NCBI RefSeq assembly: GCF_000764205.1
Contig: NZ_JQDZ01000123.1
Span: forward strand, 1-64,000
Length of the DNA stretch: 64,000 nt
Reading direction: 5' to 3'
Origin: Thalassotalea sp. ND16A
Lineage (GTDB): Bacteria; Pseudomonadota; Gammaproteobacteria; Enterobacterales; Alteromonadaceae
Each line of letters begins with the position of its first letter. Within the stretch, counting starts at the first letter, position 1. This document shows positions 51,567 through 61,293 of the stretch, piece by piece. A program made the position numbers and the translations under genes. Under the pieces are notes generated by a model. It worked only from the letters and a program-made list of their open reading frames with translations, was not told the origin of the DNA and ran no database searches.

Positions 51567-53465
51567 ATGAACTCAGCAGTGAATCCAGACATGTACTATC
51601 CAAGCGAAGAAGTGGTAGAACAAGCCAATGTCAGTGAATATGAAAAAATGTACCAATATTCGGTGGAAAACCGAGAACAGTTTTGGGCCGAACAGGCGGA
51701 CACCTTAGGTTGGTATAAAAAATGGGATTCAGTGTTAGATGAATCGAACGCCCCCTTTTACAAATGGTTCGATGGCGGTGAAATTAACATAGTACACAAT
51801 GCCATAGATCGCCATTTAGAAAATGCCAATCGCAATAAAATGGCGATCATCTGGGAAGGAGAAAATGGCCAAAAACGGAATTTCTCTTACAACGGCTTAA
51901 ATCGTGAAGTTTGTCAATTTGCCAATGTATTGAAAAGCATGGGTGTTGAGAAAGGCGATATTGTCACCATTTATATGCCGCAAATACCAGAGTTGGTTTT
52001 TGCCATGCTTGCCTGTGCCAAAATCGGTGCAATTCATTCCGTGGTTTATGGTGGTTTTAGTACTGAAGCTCTGGCTTCTCGGATTGACGATGCCCATTCA
52101 AGAGTCTTAATTACCGCCGATGGTGGCTGGCGCCGTGGTAAACAAATCGACTTAAAATCCATTGCCGATGAAGCGATGAAACGTTCACCAAGTATTGAAG
52201 TGTGTATTTGTGTGAAAAACAATGAACTGGATGTGGAAATGGAGCCAACGCGTGATTTTTGGCTGCATGATTTAAAAGCACTGCCAATTGCTGGCAGTAA
52301 ATGTGAAACCGAGCAAACCAGTGCCGAAGACCCGCTATTTATTCTGTACACCTCAGGTACCACCGGAACACCAAAAGGTATGCTGCATACACACGGTGGT
52401 TATGCCGTTTATACCTCAACCACACACCGCATGGCATTTGATATTAAACCACAAGACAGATGGTGGTGTGCCGCCGATCCTGGTTGGATCACCGGTCACA
52501 GTTATATCGTTTACGGACCATTAATTAATGGTGCCACTATCATGCTGTATGAAGGAGCGCCGAACTATCCTTATCCGAACCGCTGGTGGCAGATCATTGA
52601 AAACTACGGCATCAACATTTTATATACCTCGCCGACAGCCCTTCGCGGTTTGATGCGCTTTGGTGACCGCTGGCCGAAAAAACACGATCTATCTAGCCTG
52701 CGCTTATTGGGTAGTGTTGGTGAACCGATAAATCCAGAAGCGTGGAAGTGGTATCACAATGTCATTGGTAACGATAAATGTCCGATCATCGATACCTGGT
52801 GGCAAACAGAAACTGGTGGTTTTATGGTATGTCCATTGCCGATCACCCCGTTGAAACCAGGTTCAGCGACGAAACCATTCTTTGGTAATGAAATCTCCAT
52901 CGTTGATGATGAAGGCAAAGAAGTGGGAGCGAATGAAGAAGGTAAATTGATCATCAAAAATCCTTGGCCAGGTATGGCACGAACGGTGTTTAAAGATGAT
53001 CAACGATATGCCGATTTGTACTGGAGTAAAGATGAGCAGGGTAAATGGATTTATCTTGCCGGCGACAGTGCCAAAAAAGATGATGATGGTTACATTTGGG
53101 TCATTGGCCGTATGGATGAGGTATTGAAAGTGAGTGGCTACCGTTTAGGTACGGCTGAAATCGAAAGTGCTTTAGTCAGCCATCCGAAAGTCAGTGAAGC
53201 TGCGGCAGTAGGATTACCGCATGAGCTTAAGGGTAACGCCATTCATACCTATGTGATCCTGCAATCTGGTCTTAAAGGTGATAAAGAGCTTGAGCTAGAG
53301 CTGAGAGCCCATGTTGGCAAAGAAATGGGCAAAATTGCCATGCCGGAATGTGTTGAATTTGTTGAGTCGTTACCAAAAACTCGTTCAGGGAAAATCATGC
53401 GTCGGGTACTGAAAGCGCGCGCTTTAGGTCAAGACGAAGGCGATTTAAGTACGTTAGAAGAATAA
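51567..53465 (+). CDS. acs: Acetyl-CoA synthetase
   Basis: 632 residues from ATG 51567 with GTGGAG 6 bp upstream. ATP-binding loop LYTSGTTGTPKG (about residue 260), adenylate motif WWQTETGG, hinge GRMDEVLKVSGYR, and the acetylated Lys in PKTRSGKIMRR near 606. It converts acetate, ATP and CoA to acetyl-CoA. CrbS/CrbR-type systems control this gene in Vibrio and Pseudomonas. Preceded by two candidate operators. Confidence 0.95.
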   Translation: MNSAVNPDMYYPSEEVVEQANVSEYEKMYQYSVENREQFWAEQADTLGWYKKWDSVLDESNAPFYKWFDGGEINIVHNAIDRHLENANRNKMAIIWEGENGQKRNFSYNGLNREVCQFANVLKSMGVEKGDIVTIYMPQIPELVFAMLACAKIGAIHSVVYGGFSTEALASRIDDAHSRVLITADGGWRRGKQIDLKSIADEAMKRSPSIEVCICVKNNELDVEMEPTRDFWLHDLKALPIAGSKCETEQTSAEDPLFILYTSGTTGTPKGMLHTHGGYAVYTSTTHRMAFDIKPQDRWWCAADPGWITGHSYIVYGPLINGATIMLYEGAPNYPYPNRWWQIIENYGINILYTSPTALRGLMRFGDRWPKKHDLSSLRLLGSVGEPINPEAWKWYHNVIGNDKCPIIDTWWQTETGGFMVCPLPITPLKPGSATKPFFGNEISIVDDEGKEVGANEEGKLIIKNPWPGMARTVFKDDQRYADLYWSKDEQGKWIYLAGDSAKKDDDGYIWVIGRMDEVLKVSGYRLGTAEIESALVSHPKVSEAAAVGLPHELKGNAIHTYVILQSGLKGDKELELELRAHVGKEMGKIAMPECVEFVESLPKTRSGKIMRRVLKARALGQDEGDLSTLEE

Positions 53466-53516
53466 CTTAATCGTCAAAAAATAGAAAAATAGAAAAACGT
53501 TACAACATAAAAATAA

Positions 53517-53545
53517 GGGGGAATACCAATCAGGTATCAACCCCC
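53517..53545. promoter_or_regulatory. Hairpin between acs and the porin
   Basis: GGGGG (53517-53521) and ATACC pair with GGTAT and CCCCC (53541-53545). No T run; may be an attenuator or stabiliser for the upstream message. Confidence 0.5.
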
Positions 53546-53633
53546 AACAACAAAACTTAAATCATAACGAAAACAAAATATCGCCGAAGAGGGTGTTAGC
53601 AGTCTTACCTTGGAAGACGATGGGGAGCAAAAC

Positions 53634-54692
53634 ATGTTAAACCGAAATAAACTGGCCATTGCAACTGGCTTAGCTTTACTTGCGAGTAGTGCCCATGCGG
53701 GTTATACCGTTAAGTTAACCGATAAAGATAGCATTACCTTTGGCGGCTATATTCAAGCGGATATGCGTTATATCGACGGTAATGCCAGCTCACCACTGGT
53801 CAATGATGACTTTTGGATTGGCCACGCGGTTAATGATGAAATATCGACCGTAAATTTTAATGCCAACTCTACTCGCTTTAACACCAAATACGTTCATGGT
53901 GATGTCACTGGCTTTATTGAAATGGATTTTTATGGCGGTGGCGGTAATGAAAAACTGACGAATTCACGCCATCCTCGAATTCGACATGCCTTCATCAAAT
54001 ACAAAAACTGGACAGTTGGCCAAACCTGGTCGACGTTCATGAATACCAGCTCATTAGTCGAAGCCGCCGATTTCGCCGGACCATTGGTGGCATCAGCGTT
54101 TATTCGCCAGGACCAAATTCGTTATACCAACGGTGGATTTCAAATAGCGCTGGAAAACCCAGAGTCATACGGCGGTGAAGTTGGTGATGCCGGATATGGT
54201 AATCAAGATTCAGTGCCAGATGTTGTCGCTAAATATACCTTTAACGGGGATTGGGGTAATGTTGCCATTGCCGCAGTTGCCAAGCAATTAAACACGGTTG
54301 GCGGTGAAGAAGAATCGGCAGTGGGCTATGGTGTATCTGGCCGTATCAACACGTTCGGCAAAGATGATTTACGTTTTGCTTTTCATGGTGGCAATACTGG
54401 CCGTTATGTAGGCGCCGCCGCCGCTACCGATTTAGTCGGTGAAGAAGTGGAAGAATCAACGGTTATTATGGTTGCTTACCGCCATTTCTGGACCGAAACA
54501 TTACGCACCAGCGTGTTTTACGGCAACACTGAAACCGAAGAATCAGACCGAGATCGTACTCATTGGGGTATAAATATCTTTAACAACATCACCAAAGATC
54601 TGTCTTATGGTGTTGAGGTGGGTAACTTTGAAGCGGCAGATATCGATGCCGATTCAGACTACGTACAACTGTCGGTGAAATACGCGCTGTAG
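53634..54692 (+). CDS. DcaP-like outer-membrane porin
   Basis: 352 residues from ATG 53634 with GGGGAG upstream; the longer reading adds no signal. Signal peptide ends SSAHA. Then a beta-barrel with alternating pattern (ITFGGYIQADMRYIDG, RFNTKYVHGDVTGFIEMDF, RHAFIKYKNWTVGQTWSTFMN) ending in YVQLSVKYAL, where the terminal residue of the usual barrel is Phe/Tyr and here is Leu. DcaP proteins pass carboxylates, fitting acetate uptake. Confidence 0.88.
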   Translation: MLNRNKLAIATGLALLASSAHAGYTVKLTDKDSITFGGYIQADMRYIDGNASSPLVNDDFWIGHAVNDEISTVNFNANSTRFNTKYVHGDVTGFIEMDFYGGGGNEKLTNSRHPRIRHAFIKYKNWTVGQTWSTFMNTSSLVEAADFAGPLVASAFIRQDQIRYTNGGFQIALENPESYGGEVGDAGYGNQDSVPDVVAKYTFNGDWGNVAIAAVAKQLNTVGGEEESAVGYGVSGRINTFGKDDLRFAFHGGNTGRYVGAAAATDLVGEEVEESTVIMVAYRHFWTETLRTSVFYGNTETEESDRDRTHWGINIFNNITKDLSYGVEVGNFEAADIDADSDYVQLSVKYAL

Positions 54693-54730
54693 TTGCTAGA
54701 GGCAACGACATTGAAGAGTTTAACTTTTCT

Positions 54731-54778
54731 CCTCGTTCTATTCGCCTGAGGCTTAAGCAACCTCAAACGAGGGTTTTT
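54731..54778 (+). terminator. Porin terminator, first hairpin
   Basis: CCTCGTT (54731-54737) pairs with AACGAGG (54766-54772), with inner GAGG/CCTC, followed by GTTTTT. Confidence 0.7.
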
Positions 54779-54779
54779 G

Positions 54780-54807
54780 GGGAAAGCATTTGCTTTCCCT
54801 TTTTTTT
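54780..54807. terminator. Second terminator, bidirectional
   Basis: GGGAAAGC (54780-54787) and GCTTTCCC (54792-54799) with an ATTT loop, followed by eight T. It lies between the porin and the convergent PH-domain operon. Confidence 0.8.
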
Positions 54808-56413
54808 ACATCCAATTACGCTTACTATGCTCTACTTCATACAAGCTTTCATCGATCAGCTTTAAGCCGTCTTCCTGCTTTACATACGGCACGTTCACCG
54901 CGCCTGCCGCTAATAAGAACTGCACTGAACATAGTTGTTTGCGCTTTAAAAACCAGCTTTGTTTAAATGTGGTTTGTTGCACCTTATAAATCGGGAAGCA
55001 ATAGTAATCGACGCCTAAACAGCCTTTGCGCACATAAATAAAGTTATCGTCTTTGGCATAACCCCAGCGGCGGTAGCTCATATACATTAAAAAGCAGATG
55101 AAACTGGCAGCTGCTGCCACAAATATCAGGCTGTCAGTTTTATCTTTGATGATAAACAAAGCCGAGATAAACGCGGTGAATGGCAGTAACAACAGCAATA
55201 CATTGCGCACAAACAAACGCACACTTACCGGTGAATATTGGATGTTTTCCAAATTATTTTCCGGATAAGCGTCATTGATTAAGTGCTGGCATTCTTTCGT
55301 CGTTACCGACGGCACGATGATTTTATTGGTTAACTGACCCGGTTGCGCTTGCTGATAATTGGCGTTTGATTGTTCAAACTTAAGGTTGATGCGACCTAAC
55401 AGCACATCCAGCCAGTCTTGTTGGCGCACGATCATTTGCAAGCGTGACAAGCGCATCGTCACTTCATTTTTAGTAAATAAACCACTGCGACGAATGTATC
55501 TGTCACCCACTTTGCTGAGCTTAAAATCATGAAAGGCAATGATAGAACCGAGAATTGAAAAAATGGTGATTGGGATCATGACAAGCAAGGCTAATGACAG
55601 TGCCGCGGTGGCAATTTGCCAGCCGGACTTGCCATCAAAGGCAAAGTACTGCTCAACGTTAAAACCAAACATTAACAGCCATTCGCCAACTTTTTCGCTG
55701 ATATTGTCGATGAATGGCGCCAGGCCACCGATAAATATCCACACTCTGTTGTTGGTTAAACCATGGATCACCAAATCATCGAGATTGCGTCGGTCTAACA
55801 CTTCTTCATCGGCAGTGGTGACTTTAGCCGTGACACTGTCATCGTCAGTTTCGTTATTTTCATCAGTGCTGACCGGTTGTTGATGTGCCGCTAAAATTTC
55901 ATGCTTGAGTTGTTCGGCGAAGTGTTTTTTCAGGGCGACGACTTTCGCTTCTTGTTTGACCGAACCGGCAGTGTCTAATTGCATGCAGGTATAACCGAAG
56001 GGACGATAATACAGGGGTTCACTAAGTTCAACATTTTGAATTCTTGAAAATGGCAAGTTGGTGTACTTTTTGGAAAATACCCCCGAGCGGATCTCAATTT
56101 GTTGATTGGACAAGCGGTATTGGAAAAAATAAAAACTGAGAATTGCCGATAAAGCAATTAGTCCGGCAAAACCATAGACAAATGGTAGCCAAAACGTGGG
56201 ATCCTCACTGAACTTGTTGTAACCAATAAGTATTGCCGGCGCCAGATAAACGATGTTGCCAAAGATATTCTTAATCAACATTAAGACAAAGTAGATCAAC
56301 GCAATGGGCGAAATCCGTTGCCACTTATGAGAGTGATTATTTTCCTCTGGGGTCGAAATGTCTGGCACTTGTTCAGTCGAATTCTGCCGTTCAATGACTG
56401 GCGACTTATCCAT
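54806..56413 (-). CDS. bPH2 domain membrane protein (YdbT-like)
   Basis: About 535 residues from ATG 56413. Six or so membrane helices alternate with three bPH2 domains, visible as FQYRLSNQQIEIRSGVFSKKYTNLPFSRIQNVELSEP, DRYIRRSGLFTKNEVTMRLSRLQMIVRQQDW and a third ending KVQQTTFKQSW. This matches the YdbT family. It starts inside the end of the upstream gene (ATGGATAA overlap), so the two are translated together. Role unknown, membrane. Confidence 0.85.
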   Translation of the reverse strand: MDKSPVIERQNSTEQVPDISTPEENNHSHKWQRISPIALIYFVLMLIKNIFGNIVYLAPAILIGYNKFSEDPTFWLPFVYGFAGLIALSAILSFYFFQYRLSNQQIEIRSGVFSKKYTNLPFSRIQNVELSEPLYYRPFGYTCMQLDTAGSVKQEAKVVALKKHFAEQLKHEILAAHQQPVSTDENNETDDDSVTAKVTTADEEVLDRRNLDDLVIHGLTNNRVWIFIGGLAPFIDNISEKVGEWLLMFGFNVEQYFAFDGKSGWQIATAALSLALLVMIPITIFSILGSIIAFHDFKLSKVGDRYIRRSGLFTKNEVTMRLSRLQMIVRQQDWLDVLLGRINLKFEQSNANYQQAQPGQLTNKIIVPSVTTKECQHLINDAYPENNLENIQYSPVSVRLFVRNVLLLLLPFTAFISALFIIKDKTDSLIFVAAAASFICFLMYMSYRRWGYAKDDNFIYVRKGCLGVDYYCFPIYKVQQTTFKQSWFLKRKQLCSVQFLLAAGAVNVPYVKQEDGLKLIDESLYEVEHSKRNWM

Positions 56414-56954
56414 GTTGATTGATATCCTTATGTGCCAAAATAAACTGACGAATGTGTTCCGCATCATCAATATTCAACCCGGGAATTTCAAACGTGTGCA
56501 ATGAGCCGCCGGCACTGAATACCTGTAAACTGGCCAATCCGACTTTGCGCTCAACCGGACCGCGCTTTAGTTCAACATGCTGAACTCGCAATATCGGCTG
56601 GCTCACCGTTTTACGAAATATAAGACCCGACTGATAACTAATATCTTGTTCGCGCAAAGCATAACGTTTTTTCGGATCCGCGAATGAATTGTAGAGGGTG
56701 GCAATTAAGCCAATGCCACCGACTAGCCAGAGAATAAACTCAAAAACGGTAACGGCTTCACTGGGAAGAGGAGCAAAAGGTTGATAAATAATGGCAGTTA
56801 ACACTAACATTAAAATAACCGTTGTTAACAACGTTACCAGGCGATGAGTGGGGGCATATCTTTGAGAGAGGGTGGCAAACTCTAAATTTTCTAACTGTGG
56901 CAATTCATCACTGATAATAGTTTGATTGGTAAAGGATTCTGCTATCTCGGTCAT
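56406..56954 (-). CDS. bPH2 domain membrane protein (YdbS-like)
   Basis: 182 residues. Two membrane helices (about 40-62 and 68-88), then one bPH2 domain: ALREQDISYQSGLIFRKTVSQPILRVQHVELKRGPVERKVGLASLQVFSAGGSLHTFEIPGL. The YdbS/YdbT pair is always found together; function unknown. It overlaps the following gene by 8 bp. Confidence 0.88.
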   Translation of the reverse strand: MTEIAESFTNQTIISDELPQLENLEFATLSQRYAPTHRLVTLLTTVILMLVLTAIIYQPFAPLPSEAVTVFEFILWLVGGIGLIATLYNSFADPKKRYALREQDISYQSGLIFRKTVSQPILRVQHVELKRGPVERKVGLASLQVFSAGGSLHTFEIPGLNIDDAEHIRQFILAHKDINQHG

Positions 56955-57062
56955 CGCTGATTTCTATGGTGTTAACTATATGTAGCTCTAGCTTAACCCT
57001 AAATGAATATGGATTAAAATGATTCGTCATAAAACGGTTCATTTTTTAGGTAATTTTTTACC

Positions 57063-57076
57063 TTGATCTGCATCAA
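57063..57076. promoter_or_regulatory. FNR/DNR-type box before norQ
   Basis: TTGATCTGCATCAA, a perfect TTGAT-N4-ATCAA palindrome. A TATGGT -10-like element begins at 57101, placing the box centre at about -43. Confidence 0.8.
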
Positions 57077-57154
57077 CTAAGCGGTCCGTACACATTGCGC
57101 TATGGTTAACATCAGGGTAACTTATCGACAATATCAGTGACATCTAGAGATTTT

Positions 57155-57970
57155 ATGAGTACTGCAAACATCAAACTAACGCCTGAAGCGTTTGCGCTGC
57201 CTTTTTATCAAGAGCAGCACAATGAGGTGTCTCTTTTTGAGTACGCCAATCAGCATCACTTGCCTATCTTGATCAAAGGGCCTACCGGTTGCGGTAAAAC
57301 CCGTTTTATTGAGCATATGGCAAAAAAACTGAACAAACCGTTATACACCGTAGCCTGTCATGATGACTTAACCGCTGCAGATTTAGTTGGCCGCCACCTA
57401 ATTGGTCCAGATGGTACCTATTGGCAAGATGGCCCGTTAACAAGAGCCGTGCGTGAAGGTGGCATTTGCTATCTTGATGAAGTGGTAGAAGCGCGTAAAG
57501 ATACCACCGTGGTTATTCATCCACTTGCTGATGACCGTCGAGTATTACCATTAGAAAGAACCGGCGAGTTAATAAAAGCACATCCGGATTTCATGCTGGT
57601 AGTCTCTTACAACCCTGGCTATCAAAACCTGTTAAAAGGCATGAAGCCGAGTACCAAGCAACGTTTTGTGGCGTTAAGCTTTGACTATCCAGATAAAGAA
57701 GTTGAACAGCAAATTGTGATCAGTGAAGCCGATGTGGAGCCGCATTTAGCCTTTACTTTGGTAGAACTAGCACAAGCATTACGCCGTTTAGAACAAAATG
57801 ACCTCGATGAAGTGGTTTCTACCCGATTATTGATCTATGCTGGAAAAATGATGGCCAGTGGCATGAACCCGCTTGAGGTGTGTAAATGCTGCCTGGCAGA
57901 GCCCTTATCTGACGACCCGGCTACCATTAAAGCGTTAATGGATATTGCCAGAATTTATTTTGATGAGTAA
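57155..57970 (+). CDS. norQ: NorQ-type AAA+ ATPase (CbbQ/NirQ/NorQ)
   Basis: 271 residues from ATG 57155. Walker A GPTGCGKT (42-49), Walker B GGICYLDEV (102-110) and CbbQ/NorQ C-terminal domain with STRLLIYAGKMMASGM. NorQ with NorD activates the NorCB nitric oxide reductase, presumably by inserting its non-heme iron. Heads the nor locus and has its own FNR-type box. Confidence 0.92.
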   Translation: MSTANIKLTPEAFALPFYQEQHNEVSLFEYANQHHLPILIKGPTGCGKTRFIEHMAKKLNKPLYTVACHDDLTAADLVGRHLIGPDGTYWQDGPLTRAVREGGICYLDEVVEARKDTTVVIHPLADDRRVLPLERTGELIKAHPDFMLVVSYNPGYQNLLKGMKPSTKQRFVALSFDYPDKEVEQQIVISEADVEPHLAFTLVELAQALRRLEQNDLDEVVSTRLLIYAGKMMASGMNPLEVCKCCLAEPLSDDPATIKALMDIARIYFDE

Positions 57971-57983
57971 ACTCGATTAAGTA

Positions 57984-58145
57984 ATACCAATTTGATTAAG
58001 TATGTGATCTACTTTTTCATGAAGAAAAACGGGTAAATACAATGCATAAAATTTAGTATGTAGTTATTCTACATATAAATTTTATAAAGCAGTAGTTATT
58101 CGTTTTTGCCATTAAAAATGAGCAGATATTTAGTCAACTTGGTAT
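57984..58145. repeat. 162-bp palindromic MITE-like element
   Basis: ATACCAATTTGATTAA (57984-57999) and TTAGTCAACTTGGTAT (58130-58145) are inverse complements in 13 of 16 positions. The interior is itself an imperfect palindrome around TATGTAGTTATTCTACATA. Located between norQ and the small membrane gene. Confidence 0.65.
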
Positions 58146-58178
58146 GATCATTGGAATTAGCAGCAAGGAGTAGAGAGC

Positions 58179-58532
58179 ATTTCGTTATTTAACCCTAAAT
58201 CATCGATACATCTTGCTGTTGTTTGCCAATCTTTGTTTTTGGCAAACTTACTGGTATTACCTGGTCTGGCGTTTATCCTTTTGCTTTGGTTGTTCAAGCG
58301 CTATAAAAAAAATGGCGGCATGATCAGAATTCATTTGTACCGTGCCGTACAACTTTCGGTGCTGGTAGGCCTGGTCGTTTTCATCCCCCTGCTCTATGTC
58401 TTACTCTCAGATGATATTCAATTTCAGCTGATGGTGATGATCGTTTATTTCATTCTGGTACACACCTGTTTTGTGATGATTGGCATGCTTAACCTTGCTC
58501 GCGCTATGGTTAAGAAGCTGCCAATTTTTTAA
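58179..58532 (+). CDS. Small membrane protein of the nor locus, probable ATT start
   Basis: Three membrane helices (about residues 20-38, 55-72, 78-100 counted from 58179). The in-frame TTG at 58233 has no ribosome site, whereas AAGGAG (58165-58170) lies 8 bp before an ATT at 58179; the codons between 58179 and 58233 read SLFNPKSSIHLAVVCQS, continuous with the protein. With the ATT start it is 117 residues. Function unknown, but it lies directly before norC. A sequencing error changing ATG to ATT is the alternative. Confidence 0.6.
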   Translation: MSLFNPKSSIHLAVVCQSLFLANLLVLPGLAFILLLWLFKRYKKNGGMIRIHLYRAVQLSVLVGLVVFIPLLYVLLSDDIQFQLMVMIVYFILVHTCFVMIGMLNLARAMVKKLPIF

Positions 58533-58594
58533 TCCCCGCCGTTTTAATACAAATAGACATATTTGCTAACAATTTTACAACATTCTTCATTAGT

Positions 58595-58636
58595 TTGATT
58601 TCCATCAAGATTTGTCTGGGCTTAGGGCATTAATAT
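58595..58636 (+). promoter_or_regulatory. FNR/DNR-type promoter of norCB
   Basis: TTGATTTCCATCAA (58595-58608), a perfect palindrome, and TAATAT (58631-58636) as -10. The expected start near 58643 puts the box centre at -41.5, the class II activator position. Confidence 0.88.
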
Positions 58637-58672
58637 TGGCGGGCTTTATTAATTATCATAAGGGAGCAACCC

Positions 58673-60507
<1,835 letters not shown>

Positions 60508-60539
60508 TCTTAAACTTTTAAGTAAACTGAATTAACTAA

Positions 60540-60567
60540 GCCAGTTGCGCAAGCAACTGGCTTTTTT
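60540..60567 (+). terminator. norCB terminator
   Basis: GCCAGTTGC (60540-60548) and GCAACTGGC (60553-60561) with a GCAA loop, then six T (60562-60567). Confidence 0.92.
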
Positions 60568-60573
60568 GCACTT

Positions 60574-60654
60574 GCGAGACTGAAGTCCCGCCAACCAGGA
60601 AACAGAACCTCGCGTCATTGCCGAAAGCAACTCAGAGTGGCTATCGCCATACCT
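60574..60654. repeat. Dispersed repeat, copy B
   Basis: Matches copy A (38548-38648) at almost all positions outside a central deletion of the GGTTGGCGGG arm, so the hairpin is lost here. Lies just after the norCB terminator. Confidence 0.75.
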
Positions 60655-60715
60655 TGACCTAACACTTAGATCTCGCTTAAGGTTTAATCAGGACGTCAAA
60701 CAAGGATATTCACCG

Positions 60716-61183
60716 ATGCAACAAGAAATAGATGATTTCGTCACAATGAATACAAATATTAGACAGTACCAAGCCAGTGACCTAACCAGTTTGATGGCAG
60801 CATGGGAGAGTGCCAATAATTTAGCCCACCCCTTTCTTAAAGATGATTTTGTCGCACAGGTGAGAAAAGATATTCCAGCACTGTATTTGCCCAATTCAGA
60901 CACTTGGGTGGTCGAGCTTAATCATCACGTCGTTGGATTCATGGCGCTAATCGGCAATGAGGTTGGTGCTATATTTCTCCAGCCGGAGCATCATGGTAAG
61001 AAAATAGGTAAAATGTTGCTGGATAAGGCTCAACAGCTACATGGCAACCTCGAACTGGAAGTTTTTAAAAAGAATTCGATCGGCCGCAAGTTTTACACGA
61101 AATATGGTTTTGAGTTGCTTGAAGAGAAAGTACATCAGCCAACTGGTGAGCGGGTGTTGCGTTTGCAACTTAATGCGATCTAG
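60716..61183 (+). CDS. GNAT-family N-acetyltransferase
   Basis: 155 residues. NIRQYQASDLTSLMAAWESANN opening, LNHHVVGFMALIGNEV core strand, LQPEHHGKKIGKMLLDKA (acetyl-CoA loop, HHGKKIG) and SIGRKFYTKYGFEL. Typical YjaB/ElaA-like GNAT. Lies between norB and norD; no direct NO function is obvious. Confidence 0.87.
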   Translation: MQQEIDDFVTMNTNIRQYQASDLTSLMAAWESANNLAHPFLKDDFVAQVRKDIPALYLPNSDTWVVELNHHVVGFMALIGNEVGAIFLQPEHHGKKIGKMLLDKAQQLHGNLELEVFKKNSIGRKFYTKYGFELLEEKVHQPTGERVLRLQLNAI

Positions 61184-61219
61184 TCGCGCATCGGTAGCAA
61201 GTGTCAGAACTCACTTTTG

Positions 61220-61260
61220 TTGATTCACATCAGAGTACGTTTTGGTTAATTTGTTATAAT
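61220..61260 (+). promoter_or_regulatory. FNR/DNR-type promoter of norD
   Basis: TTGATTCACATCAG (61220-61233), one mismatch from the palindrome, and TATAAT (61255-61260) as -10; the box centre lies at about -41. Confidence 0.78.
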
Positions 61261-61293
61261 CGTTACAAATTAAAGTAAGAGTAATTGGTTGCA

